Notes under the pieces: generated by a model
Told to the model about the DNA's origin: nothing
What the model saw: only the letters and a program-made list of their open reading frames with translations
Database searches by the model: none
Program-made: the position numbers and the translations under genes
Shown here: piece after piece, positions 44,705 to 52,913 of the stretch
How the letters are laid out: each line of letters begins with the position of its first letter
Position numbering within the stretch: position 1 is the first letter of the stretch
Assembly (NCBI RefSeq): GCF_001622165.1
Contig: NZ_LVWG01000030.1
Span: forward strand, 1-64,000
Direction: 5' to 3'
DNA: 64,000 bases
Source: Pelodictyon luteolum
GTDB taxonomy: Bacteria > Bacteroidota > Chlorobiia > Chlorobiales > Chlorobiaceae

Positions 44705-45454
44705 TTATGGGTTGTGCTCTTTCTCCACAGTGGCTTCAAGGACTGCCAGCTCTAGAGGTGCGCCGGAGGCATCAGGCATGGAAAGCGAAGCCCGGAGCGA
44801 GTCTCCGGGAGAGACGGGTCCGACTCCTGCCGGAGTGCCGGTAAATATCAGGTCACCCTGACGCAGCCCGTAAAGATACGACAAATAGTGGACAAGCGCT
44901 GAGGGAGTATGGATCATTTCACCAAGCGTCGCATGCTGGAGTAAAACGCCGTTGCAGTGGAGCGAAATCGACCAGTCGTCTCCGGGAATGGACCCATCGA
45001 GCCGGACAAGGTCGGAAACGAGTGCGCTGCTGCGGAACCCCTTGCTTTTCAGCCAGGGGTTCCCGGCTTTCTTTGCTTCAAGCTGTACGTCGCGAAGCGT
45101 CATGTCGAGACCTGCGCCGATGGCCGAGATGTATTCCATTGCACCTTCTTCAGGGCATCCGTCGGTGTCGCGCCCGACCAGGAGCACTATTTCAGCCTCG
45201 AAGTGCATCAAGCGGGAGAGGGGGCGGCCTTCGAAGTGCGGCATCCTGATTATCGCGTCAGGGGCAAGTGCGGTGGCCGGCTTCATGAAGATGATCGGCT
45301 CCGGGTCGGGGGACGCCGCTGCTTGCGGGGCAGCGCCTTCCATCATGAGCATCTCCAGGGCGTGCAGGCGGTAGTTCTTTCCGACACAGAAGATTGAATG
45401 CGGCGAAAGCCGGTGTCGGGATATGAGGATGGGGGACTTTCTCATGGCATCCAT
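44705..45454 (-). CDS. fumarylacetoacetate hydrolase (FAH) family protein
   Basis: A 249-residue FAH-fold enzyme, cleaving or decarboxylating a beta-dicarbonyl acid. Motifs: FCVGKNYRLHALEM (N-terminal conserved block), IFMKPATAL, MHFEAEIVLLVGRD (metal-binding Glu pair), GAGLDMTLRDVQLEAKKAGNPWLKSKGF (metal Asp, then the conserved K-GFD-type block) and LIFTGTPAGVGPV. All metal ligands appear present. It lies directly upstream of pyrC with a 2-bp gap. Many bacterial members act as oxaloacetate decarboxylases or acylpyruvases, so the substrate is open. Confidence 0.9.
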   Translation of the reverse strand: MDAMRKSPILISRHRLSPHSIFCVGKNYRLHALEMLMMEGAAPQAAASPDPEPIIFMKPATALAPDAIIRMPHFEGRPLSRLMHFEAEIVLLVGRDTDGCPEEGAMEYISAIGAGLDMTLRDVQLEAKKAGNPWLKSKGFRSSALVSDLVRLDGSIPGDDWSISLHCNGVLLQHATLGEMIHTPSALVHYLSYLYGLRQGDLIFTGTPAGVGPVSPGDSLRASLSMPDASGAPLELAVLEATVEKEHNP

Positions 45455-45605
45455 GTCGGCTGTGTTGCGATTGTGTTAATTGGGCTCCCGGCAGTCCGGT
45501 TTCGGGTGTCCGGAGCGCCCCGCAGCGGCGGGAAAGCCTTCCGTTTTATTATCTTATTGTATGATAACGGATGTATGATTCCAACAGTTTATTTCTCCTG
45601 ATTTT

Positions 45606-46240
45606 TTGGTGCAAGTGAGCCTGATGCCGCATCGACACAAGGCGGGGATACGTGCTTCGTCCATCAGGGCGCGGAAATCGATACCCGCCCCCGAGGCCCT
45701 GGCCATGAGCCGGGCTGCGGCGAAGCTTGCTTTGGCTGTTGAAGAGCTGGCTGGAGCCCGCGCGGTGCACATCTACCTGCCGATGCAAGCGGCGGGGGAG
45801 ATGGATACGTCTTCACTGGCCGGCGGTCTCCTGGCTATGGGAATTCCCCTCATGGTCCCTGTCATTGAAGATGATGATGAAGATGAGGATGAGAAGAAGG
45901 GGGGGGACTGGTTTCAGTAGTGTATCGCCCCGGCATGCCGCTTGTGCGTTCCCGTTTCGGCAGCCCTGAGCCCCTGGAGCGCTCTTTGGGTGATGAATAT
46001 CAGATTGATGCGGTTGTCGTACCTGTTGTCTCGGTGGACCGGAGCGGGTACCGTCTCGGGTATGGCAAAGGGTTTTATGACCGTTTTTTTGCTCATCTTT
46101 CCCGGCGGGGCATGCGTCCATGCCGAATCGGGTTCGGGTTCAGCATGCAGCTTCATGCCAGCCTGCCGCGTGACCCATGGGATGAGCCGCTCGACCTGTT
46201 TGTAGATGAAAATGCTGTAATGAGATTTAATTCATATTAA
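45606..46240 (+). pseudogene. 5-formyltetrahydrofolate cyclo-ligase, frameshifted at a G8 tract
   Basis: Two adjacent frames together make one 5-formyl-THF cyclo-ligase, which returns 5-formyl-THF to the folate pool using ATP. The first (45606-45920) holds the N-terminal part, including VHIYLPMQAAGEMDTSSL and an unusual acidic run EDDDEDEDEKK. The second (from about 45905) holds VYRPGMPLVRSRFGSPEP, GYRLGYGKGFYDRFF and the C-terminal half. The break lies at eight G (45899-45906): one extra G, or two fewer, or a -1 ribosomal slip on G GGG GGG, would join them as Lys-Gly-Gly-Gly-Leu-Val-Ser. This could be mutation, a phase-variable tract, programmed frameshifting or a sequencing error. ATG 45624 is the likelier start. 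Confidence 0.85.
45899..45906 (+). repeat. G8 homopolymer at the frameshift
   Basis: Eight G in a row at the exact point where the cyclo-ligase frame breaks, after a purine-rich GAT/GAG run. Such tracts change length readily and can also support -1 slippage. Confidence 0.9.
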
Positions 46241-46245
46241 GATAA

Positions 46246-48390
46246 ATGCATGTCATGAGTGAAGAAACACGAGATGCGAAGCTTCCCAAAAGCCAGGATC
46301 CCCAAGCTGATTTCAAAGACGAGACTCTCTTTGTAAACCGCGAGCTCAGCTGGATATATTTCAATCAGCGCGTCCTCGAAGAGGCAGTGAACGGAGGAGC
46401 GCATCCGCTTCTTGAGAGGGTCAAGTTCATTTCCATCTTCAGTTCCAACCTCGACGAATACTTCATGATCCGCGTGGCGGGCATAGAAGACCAGTATGAG
46501 GCCGGCATTCAGGACCGGACCATCGACGGGTTCACCCCCATTGAGCAGCTTGACAGCATCCGCGAGATGGTCACCCGGCAGATCATCCAGCGCAACAACT
46601 GCTTCTACAACGATCTGCTTCCCGCAATGCAGAAGGAGGGAATCAGTTTCGTATGCTTCAATGATCTTGACGCATCCCGCAAAGAGGCGCTGAGACGGTA
46701 TTTCCGGCAGGAGATCTATCCGGTTCTGACGCCGCTGGCTTTCGATACCGGCCATCCGTTTCCTTTCATGTCGAACCTTTCCCTGAATCTCGCCATAGAG
46801 CTTGAAGACGCTGAATCCGGCATGAAGCGGTTTGCAAGGGTGAAGGTGCCGAGCATCCTTCCGAGGATGCTTCCTTTCAGCAGTATCGAGGGTCTTTGTT
46901 TCGATGACGGCATCACCAGGTTCATCTGGCTTGAGGATCTTATCAGGAACAACCTCGACATGCTTTTCCCGAAGATGCGGATCATCAAGTCACATCTTTT
47001 CCGCCTTGTCCGCAACGCTGATATTGAAATCGAGGAGGATGAGGCAGGCGATCTGCTTGAGACGATCGAGCAGGGAATCCGTTCACGACGGTATGGCAAG
47101 GTTGTCCGGCTCGACATCAGTCCTGAAATGCCGGATTCGGTGCGCAAGCTCCTCATGAAGAATCTCCAGGTATCGGAGCGCAACGTCTATGCCATCGAGG
47201 GCATACTTGGCCTCGGCTGCCTGATTGACCTGCTCCGCATAGAGCGCCCCGACCTCAAGGATGAACCCTTCGTTCCGGCCAATCCCATCGAAGACCAGTA
47301 CGGGCGAAACATTTTTGCGGCAATCCGGACCCGCGACCAGCTGCTCTATCATCCTTATGACTCATTCCAGCCTGTTGTCGATTTCATCGCTCAGGCGGCA
47401 GCCGATCCCGATGTACTCTCCATCAAACAGACCCTTTACCGCGTCGGCAGCAATTCTCCGATCGTCAAGGCCCTCATGAAAGCCGCAGAATCCGGCAAGC
47501 AGGTTGCCGTTCTCGTGGAGCTGAAGGCACGTTTTGACGAGGAGAACAACATCGTCTGGGCCAGAGCGCTTGAAGATGTCGGAGCGCATGTCATCTATGG
47601 GCTGCCGGGTTTAAAAACACACGCCAAGCTGACCCTGGTCGTTCGTCGCGAGTACCACCAACTGCAGCGATACCTTCATCTCGGGACCGGCAACTACAAC
47701 CCGGCGACAGGCAAGATCTATACCGACTACAGCCTCTTCACCTCGAACGATGAGATTGCTGACGATGTCGCTGAACTCTTCAACTCCCTTACCGGTTATT
47801 CAAGAAACACGGAGTACCGGAAGCTGATTGTATCACCAATCAGCACCCGCAGGCGCATCATTGAGATGATTGAGCGTGAAGTGGAGCTGAATGCGATGAA
47901 GGGCGGCGGGCGCATAATCATGAAAATGAACGCTCTTGTCGATGGACGCATCATACGATCGCTTTACAGGGCATCGGGAGCAGGAGTGAAGATCGATCTC
48001 ATCATCCGCGGAATATGCTGCCTCAAGCCCGGAATTCCGGGTGTCAGCGAGAACATTTGTGTGAAAAGTGTTATCGGAAGATTTCTTGAACACAGCCGCG
48101 CGTATTATTTTGAGTGCGGTGGCGTTCCAGAGGTGTATCTTGGAAGTGCCGACCTTATGCCGAGAAATCTCGACCACCGGGTCGAAACGCTCTTTCCCGT
48201 ACTGGATTCTTCCATCGTTGCAGATGTGAAGGCTGATCTGGATCTGATCCTTGCCGACAACCTGAAGTCCTGGCTTATGCAGCCGGACGGCACCTATACT
48301 CCTTTTTCGGGAGATGGTGAAGAGGTCAACAGCCAGGCAGCGTTTCTGCATCGCTCAACGAGGAAGAAGCCGCTTTTTAACCTCAAGTAG
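46246..48390 (+). CDS. ppk: polyphosphate kinase 1
   Basis: Makes polyphosphate from ATP reversibly, at the membrane or granule. The 714-residue protein has the PPK1 four-domain layout: N-domain ([22 protein letters not shown]), head domain, and two phospholipase-D-like catalytic domains. Catalytic-site landmarks are [34 protein letters not shown] (phospho-His region), [17 protein letters not shown] and [14 protein letters not shown]. The start may be ATG 46246 or ATG 46255. It begins 5 bp after the broken cyclo-ligase and is followed 7 bp later by rpiB, so a shared transcript is likely. Confidence 0.96.
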   Translation: MHVMSEETRDAKLPKSQDPQADFKDETLFVNRELSWIYFNQRVLEEAVNGGAHPLLERVKFISIFSSNLDEYFMIRVAGIEDQYEAGIQDRTIDGFTPIEQLDSIREMVTRQIIQRNNCFYNDLLPAMQKEGISFVCFNDLDASRKEALRRYFRQEIYPVLTPLAFDTGHPFPFMSNLSLNLAIELEDAESGMKRFARVKVPSILPRMLPFSSIEGLCFDDGITRFIWLEDLIRNNLDMLFPKMRIIKSHLFRLVRNADIEIEEDEAGDLLETIEQGIRSRRYGKVVRLDISPEMPDSVRKLLMKNLQVSERNVYAIEGILGLGCLIDLLRIERPDLKDEPFVPANPIEDQYGRNIFAAIRTRDQLLYHPYDSFQPVVDFIAQAAADPDVLSIKQTLYRVGSNSPIVKALMKAAESGKQVAVLVELKARFDEENNIVWARALEDVGAHVIYGLPGLKTHAKLTLVVRREYHQLQRYLHLGTGNYNPATGKIYTDYSLFTSNDEIADDVAELFNSLTGYSRNTEYRKLIVSPISTRRRIIEMIEREVELNAMKGGGRIIMKMNALVDGRIIRSLYRASGAGVKIDLIIRGICCLKPGIPGVSENICVKSVIGRFLEHSRAYYFECGGVPEVYLGSADLMPRNLDHRVETLFPVLDSSIVADVKADLDLILADNLKSWLMQPDGTYTPFSGDGEEVNSQAAFLHRSTRKKPLFNLK

Positions 48391-48397
48391 CATCATC

Positions 48398-48832
48398 ATG
48401 AACATTGCAGTAGCAAGTGACCATGCCGGCGTTGAATTCAAGAAAGATATCGTAGCCTGGCTTGAGAGCCATGGCCATGCATGCACCGACATGGGGCCGT
48501 ACACGGAGGATTCAGTCGATTACCCCGACTATGCCCACAAAGTAGCGAAAGCTGTTGCTGCAGGAGAGTACGACCAGGGGATCCTGCTCTGCGGTACCGG
48601 TATCGGTGTATCGATTTCGGCCAACAAAATTCCCGGCATCCGTGCCGCACTCTGCTGCCGCCCTGAGTTTGCAACCCTTGCACGCCAGCATAACGATGCC
48701 AACATTCTCTGCTTTTCGGCCCGGTTCACTGATCTTGCAAGCATTCATGAAAGCCTCGACAACTGGTTTTCCGCTGATTTTGAAGGCGGGCGGCACCAGC
48801 GCAGGGTGGATAAAATAGATCCATGCGCCTGA
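48398..48832 (+). CDS. rpiB: ribose-5-phosphate isomerase B
   Basis: Interconverts ribose 5-phosphate and ribulose 5-phosphate, needed for the pentose phosphate and Calvin-type pathways. ATG 48398 gives 144 residues beginning MNIAVASDHAGVEFK, the family start; the frame extends upstream but only as out-of-frame ppk sequence. CGTGIGVSISANKIPGIRAALC (catalytic Cys and phosphate-binding residues) and ARQHNDANILCFSAR are typical. The end overlaps the CBS gene by 10 bp. This is the RpiB, not the RpiA, family. Confidence 0.95.
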   Translation: MNIAVASDHAGVEFKKDIVAWLESHGHACTDMGPYTEDSVDYPDYAHKVAKAVAAGEYDQGILLCGTGIGVSISANKIPGIRAALCCRPEFATLARQHNDANILCFSARFTDLASIHESLDNWFSADFEGGRHQRRVDKIDPCA

Positions 48833-49515
48833 GCGACTGCATGGTTCATTGCCTTGAGAGGCACTATCCCGCCTTCGAGGACTCGGCGTCAGCCGCCGTA
48901 GTCCTTGGCGTACTTCGTCGTGAAGGACTCGAAGCTGTTCCGGTCCTTCGCGACGGAATGTTCGTGGCGCTTGTCTCCTATGCCGATTTTGACAGGATTC
49001 TGGAGAAAAAAGGTACCCTTGAGGGGTTGACGATGCGCAGGCTTGGCCTTAAAAAAGGCGAAGCCGTTGCATCCGGTGATGACCTGTTCGTATTCTTTTC
49101 CCGTTTGGGGAGCATTTCCGGGCCGGTCATCCCGGTAGTGGGCGAGGGTGGAGTGTTCGAGGGCGTGGTCCGTAAGGACAAGCTTCTTGGAAGAATCGCA
49201 GAGATCTTCCATCTCGGAGAGGACGGCATGACGCTTGAACTCGAAGTGCCGGTATCGGGCATGAAGATTTCCGAAGTGATCGAGGCCATTGAGAAAAACG
49301 ATGCTACAGTCCAGAGCTTCGGCTCCTATATCCCCTCGACTGAAGGGGAAGAGATGGTGATCATCCTCCGCCTTGCTGCCCAGGACCCGTTCCGTCTGGT
49401 CAAGAACCTCGAAAAGTATGGCTACGTGATCCGCTATGCCGCACCGCTTTCTGCCGTCACCGACGAGGACCTGAAAGAAAAGGCCCTCGAGTTCATCCGC
49501 TTCATGGACCTTTAG
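48823..49515 (+). CDS. CBS-domain protein with C-terminal ACT-like region
   Basis: A 230-residue cytosolic protein. Residues 1-125 form a CBS pair (EGLEAVPVLRDGMFVALVSYADFDRIL and SGPVIPVVGEGGVFEGVVRKDKLLG), a likely adenine-nucleotide sensor. Residues 140-215 look like an ACT or related regulatory fold (TLELEVPVSGMKISEVIEAIEKNDATVQSFGSYIP, MVIILRLAAQDPFRLVKNLEKYGYVIR). No catalytic domain is present, so it probably regulates another protein. The start overlaps rpiB by 10 bp and the gene ends 5 bp from the convergent S24 repressor gene. The partner is unknown. Confidence 0.82.
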   Translation: MRLSDCMVHCLERHYPAFEDSASAAVVLGVLRREGLEAVPVLRDGMFVALVSYADFDRILEKKGTLEGLTMRRLGLKKGEAVASGDDLFVFFSRLGSISGPVIPVVGEGGVFEGVVRKDKLLGRIAEIFHLGEDGMTLELEVPVSGMKISEVIEAIEKNDATVQSFGSYIPSTEGEEMVIILRLAAQDPFRLVKNLEKYGYVIRYAAPLSAVTDEDLKEKALEFIRFMDL

Positions 49516-49519
49516 CGGC

Positions 49520-50248
49520 TTACCGGTACTGCCTTACGGCTGCAAGCACAACCCCCATGATCCTGAAATCGCTGTCCGGCGGAACCGGAATGGGGTGGTA
49601 CTTCCTGTTTTCCGGCGCAAGTGCAACGGCTCCTCCCTCACTGATGCAGAGCGTTTTCACCGTTACTTCCGAATTCAGGCTTGCAATCACCACCTGTCCG
49701 TCCCTTGCGGTTTCTCTTGCTTCGACAAGCAGCGTGTCGCCTGGCATGATGCCGATGTCCATCATGCTGTCTCCGCTAACCGTAAGAGCGTAGATGTTTT
49801 TTTTGCCTCTGGTCCATGACCGGGGAAAATCCAGCCATGACTCCACTTCATCTGCTGCCGCTGCAGGTATTCCTGCCGGAACCGCGCTTGCGTAGAGCGG
49901 TACCTGCACAACCGCTTCATTCTTTATACCCTCATCATCGACGGTGCCGATGATCCGGCCGACTTTCTCTTCGAGCATAAGCAGGCGGCGGGAGAGGTTG
50001 TTTTCATCTCCGGGCTTTTCGGCCTCTTCCAGCATCTCTCCCATGCCTGAAAGGAGCCACTGATGGCTCACGGAAAATGCGGAGCAGAGCGCCTGGACAA
50101 CGCCGGCGCCGGTTCCGCCTTTTCCGTTTTCAAGTTCCGATACCCTGTTTCCAGATATCCCGATTTTCCGGCCGAACTCTTCCTGCGTCTCTCTGCAGTG
50201 TAGCCGGACGGCCCGTATTCTCTCTCCGAGAGTTGATGGCTGCTGCAT
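49520..50248 (-). CDS. XRE-family HTH / S24 (LexA-like) transcriptional repressor
   Basis: Self-cleaving repressor of the phage-cI or LexA-like type, 242 residues from ATG 50248, which has an excellent AGGAGG RBS. The upstream 18-codon extension is unsupported. The N-terminal XRE helix-turn-helix is GERIRAVRLHCRETQEEFGRKIGISGNRVSELENGK (about 9-44). A short linker leads to the S24 peptidase region with an Ala-Gly bond in AVPAGIPAAAADE as a likely cleavage site, the catalytic Ser in TVSGDSMMDIGIMPGD and the Lys in EVTVKTLC. Cleavage would need RecA-type activation. No phage genes adjoin it, so it is a stress regulator or a prophage relic. Confidence 0.88.
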   Translation of the reverse strand: MQQPSTLGERIRAVRLHCRETQEEFGRKIGISGNRVSELENGKGGTGAGVVQALCSAFSVSHQWLLSGMGEMLEEAEKPGDENNLSRRLLMLEEKVGRIIGTVDDEGIKNEAVVQVPLYASAVPAGIPAAAADEVESWLDFPRSWTRGKKNIYALTVSGDSMMDIGIMPGDTLLVEARETARDGQVVIASLNSEVTVKTLCISEGGAVALAPENRKYHPIPVPPDSDFRIMGVVLAAVRQYR

Positions 50249-50252
50249 ATCG

Positions 50253-50258
50253 CCTCCT
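50253..50258 (-). promoter_or_regulatory. RBS fixing the repressor start
   Basis: CCTCCT on the plus strand is AGGAGG on the coding strand, four bases before ATG 50248. It shows that the longer frame to 50302 is not the protein start. Confidence 0.8.
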
Positions 50259-50311
50259 GTTTCTAGTGGATCCACACCGGTTCCGGATTTCTCTATATCC
50301 ATAAAATCATG

Positions 50312-50326
50312 AATAATTCCATTATT
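50312..50326. promoter_or_regulatory. inverted repeat, candidate operator of the S24 repressor
   Basis: AATAAT-TCC-ATTATT is a perfect palindrome with a 3-base centre, 64 bases upstream of the repressor start in the divergent spacer to the amidohydrolase. Position and symmetry suit autoregulation. No second copy was seen. Confidence 0.35.
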
Positions 50327-50455
50327 TCCGAATATTTTCTTTTCATCTTCCCTTTCGCTGCGGTTTTTGCATTATGCGTGTTATTCGTACCTTTTATCAC
50401 TGATGCGCGGGCTCCCTCACACGCTGCCGTGCCGATTCAACAGAAATAACCCGTT

Positions 50456-51679
50456 ATGACACCAGATCGTACGTCCGACCTTTCCAGGAGGATCCGGGAA
50501 CAGGCCGAAGCTGTTTTTCCCGTCATCCAGGCCATCCGCCGTGATATCCACGCTCATCCGGAACTCTCCTATGAGGAGTTCCGCACCAGCGCCATCATCC
50601 ACGACTATTTAAAGGGGCTTGATATAGAGCCTGAACCGCAGTTTCTGGAAACAGGTGTCGTTGCGCTCTTGAAGGGAAGAGCGGATGGGCCGCAGATTGC
50701 GCTTCGCGCCGATATTGACGCCCTGCCGCTTTCGGAAGAAAATGCCTGCGCGTACAGCTCCCGGCATCCGGGCACCATGCATGCCTGCGGCCACGACATG
50801 CACACCGCCATGCTGCTTGGCGCAGCATCCATTCTCGCCGGCATGCGTGACGAGCTTGCAGGCAGCGTACTCTTCATTTTCCAGCCTGCAGAGGAAAAAG
50901 CGCCGGGCGGCGCCAGGCCACTGATTGAGGCCGGTCTCTTCAAGCGATTCAGCCCTTCAGCCGTCATCGGCCAGCACTGCTTCCCGAATGTTCCGTCCGG
51001 GAAGGTCGCCCTCTGCAGGGGCAGCTTCATGGCTGCCGCCGATGAGCTTTATTTTACGGTATCGGGGCAGGGCGGCCATGCGTCTGCACCGCACAAGGCA
51101 TCGGACCCGGTGCTTGCCGCCGCCCATATCATCACCGCCGCCCAGCATCTGGTCAGCAGGGTAGCGCCTCCGCATGAGCCGGCTGTTGTTTCCATCTCAT
51201 CAATCCAGGGCGGACATGCTCCGAACGTCATCCCCTCGAAGGTCGTGATGAGCGGCACCATGAGGACGATGAACGAAGAGCTGCGCAGGCTTCTGCATCA
51301 AAAACTCCACGAGACCGTCCGCCATGTCGGTGAAGGGCTGGGTGTAGAGGCGGAAGTCGAAATACGGCAGGGCTATCCGGTGCTGTACAATGATCCGGAA
51401 ATCACCCGCCATGCGGCGATCGCCTGTTCGGAATATCTTGGAAGGGAGAACGTCATCGACAGCGAGCCGCTTATGACGGCGGAGGATTTCGCATACTACC
51501 TGCAGGAGAAGCCCGGTACGTTCTGGCAGATCGGTACAGGCCTTCCGGAACAGGACCGATCCAACATGCTGCACTCTCCGACTTTCGACCCTGACGAAAA
51601 CGCCCTGTCCACAGGAGCAGGGCTTCTGGCCTACTCGGCAATCCGCTTCATGGACTACTTTGCCGGGGAAAAGGACTGA
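50456..51679 (+). CDS. M20 family metal-dependent amidohydrolase
   Basis: A 407-residue peptidase-family M20D enzyme, related to N-acyl-amino-acid and hippurate amidohydrolases, releasing an amino acid from an acyl group. Metal ligands are visible: MHACGHDMHTAMLLGAA (Cys/His), FQPAEEKAPGGARPLIEAGLF (Glu pair), IGQHCFPNVPSG (His) and the C-terminal MTAEDFAYYLQEKPG. The lid domain occupies about 190-300. No signal peptide is seen, so it is cytosolic. A terminator follows. The physiological substrate is unknown; family members have broad or narrow specificity. Confidence 0.92.
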   Translation: MTPDRTSDLSRRIREQAEAVFPVIQAIRRDIHAHPELSYEEFRTSAIIHDYLKGLDIEPEPQFLETGVVALLKGRADGPQIALRADIDALPLSEENACAYSSRHPGTMHACGHDMHTAMLLGAASILAGMRDELAGSVLFIFQPAEEKAPGGARPLIEAGLFKRFSPSAVIGQHCFPNVPSGKVALCRGSFMAAADELYFTVSGQGGHASAPHKASDPVLAAAHIITAAQHLVSRVAPPHEPAVVSISSIQGGHAPNVIPSKVVMSGTMRTMNEELRRLLHQKLHETVRHVGEGLGVEAEVEIRQGYPVLYNDPEITRHAAIACSEYLGRENVIDSEPLMTAEDFAYYLQEKPGTFWQIGTGLPEQDRSNMLHSPTFDPDENALSTGAGLLAYSAIRFMDYFAGEKD

Positions 51680-51711
51680 GACGGGGAAGAGGACCTGCCG
51701 CTGAGCTGCAA

Positions 51712-51751
51712 AAAGAAAAAGGCGCCCTGAATATGGAGCGCCTTTTTCTTT
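51712..51751. terminator. bidirectional intrinsic terminator
   Basis: 14-bp stem AAAGAAAAAGGCGC (51712-51725) with GCGCCTTTTTCTTT (51738-51751) and a 12-base loop. It lies between the convergent amidohydrolase and fba genes. Confidence 0.88.
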
Positions 51752-51773
51752 ATGGTCTCTTGAGAGCTTCGCC

Positions 51774-52748
51774 TCAGGCCTTACCGTTGGATCCCAGCAC
51801 GTTGATGATCTTGTGCATGTAGAGCTGTTTCAGGGAGTCGCGGGCAGGACCGAGGTATTTGCGGGGATCGAACTCCTCGGGCTTTTCGTCAAACACCTTG
51901 CGGACTGCTGCGGTCATTGCCAGGCGGCCGTCCGAATCGATGTTGATCTTGCAGACTGCCGATTTTGCGGCAAGGCGAAGCTGGTCCTCACCGATGCCGA
52001 TGGCATCCTTGAGCCGTCCGCCATGCTCGTTGATGGTTTTCACCAGTTCCTGGGGAACCGATGAGGCGCCGTGCAGAACGATGGGGAAGCCGGGGATGCG
52101 CTTTTCGATCTCTTCAAGGATATCGAGGCGGATCTTGGGATCTTCGCCGGGTTTGAACTTGAATGCGCCGTGCGAGGTTCCAATCGAGATGGCGAGGCTG
52201 TCTACGCCGGTCTTGGCAACGAAGTCCTCAACCTCTTCAGGCTGGGTGTAGGTATGGGCGGCGTGTGAGACTTCGTCCTCAATGCCGGCCAGGACGCCGA
52301 GCTCGCCTTCAACCGTCACATCAAACTGGTGTGCGTATTCGACAACTTTTTTCGTCAGTGCGACGTTCTCTTCATACGGGAGGTGTGAACCATCGATCAT
52401 GACTGAGGAAAAGCCCGACTCGATGCAGTCCTTGCAGAGTTCGAAGCTGTCGCCGTGGTCAAGGTGAAGCACGATGGGGATGGGGCTTCCAAGCTCTTCG
52501 GCATACGCTACCGCACCCTGGGCAAGAAAGCGCAGGAGGGTTTCGTTGGCATAGCTCCTGGCACCTTTGGAGACCTGGAGGATGACGGGGGACTTTGTCT
52601 CGGCACATGCCATGATGATGGCCTGCAGCTGCTCGAGATTGTTGAAATTGTAGGCCGGAATGGCGTAGCCGCCGGAGACCGCCTTCTGGAAAAGCTCCCT
52701 GCTGTTGCAGAGGCCCAATGATTTATAACTAACTGCTTGCTTTTGCAT
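51774..52748 (-). CDS. fba: class II fructose-bisphosphate aldolase
   Basis: Zinc-dependent aldolase of glycolysis and gluconeogenesis, 324 residues. Motifs: AIPAYNFNNLEQLQAI, PIVLHLDHGDSFELCKDCIESGFSSVMIDGSH (catalytic Asp and zinc His), VEGELGVLAG (zinc-site Glu), SIGTSHGAFKF (His), and IVLHGASSVP (His/Ser phosphate site). The opening is normal for the long type II form. A GGGAG RBS precedes the ATG. It lies divergent from prc and is closed by a bidirectional terminator. In autotrophs it also serves hexose synthesis after carbon fixation. Confidence 0.95.
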   Translation of the reverse strand: MQKQAVSYKSLGLCNSRELFQKAVSGGYAIPAYNFNNLEQLQAIIMACAETKSPVILQVSKGARSYANETLLRFLAQGAVAYAEELGSPIPIVLHLDHGDSFELCKDCIESGFSSVMIDGSHLPYEENVALTKKVVEYAHQFDVTVEGELGVLAGIEDEVSHAAHTYTQPEEVEDFVAKTGVDSLAISIGTSHGAFKFKPGEDPKIRLDILEEIEKRIPGFPIVLHGASSVPQELVKTINEHGGRLKDAIGIGEDQLRLAAKSAVCKINIDSDGRLAMTAAVRKVFDEKPEEFDPRKYLGPARDSLKQLYMHKIINVLGSNGKA

Positions 52749-52837
52749 TGAATGCGCTCCCTTTTGTATTATTATGTGCGTAAATACCGGTATTCTCCTG
52801 CCTGAATCGTACCTGAGGTTTTTTCAGGCTGACGCAA

Positions 52838-52843
52838 TATAAT
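52838..52843 (+). promoter_or_regulatory. possible -10 element upstream of prc
   Basis: TATAAT at 52838-52843, 71 bases before the prc ATG. The -35 region is poor (a TCAGGC inverted repeat with GCCTGA at 52800 is nearby), so this is a weak promoter call. Confidence 0.3.
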
Positions 52844-52913
52844 AATTTGTCTTTCATTACCGATTCACTGCTGCAAGAGCAGCTTAACACTTAAGATCAT
52901 TTCATACCCGACG

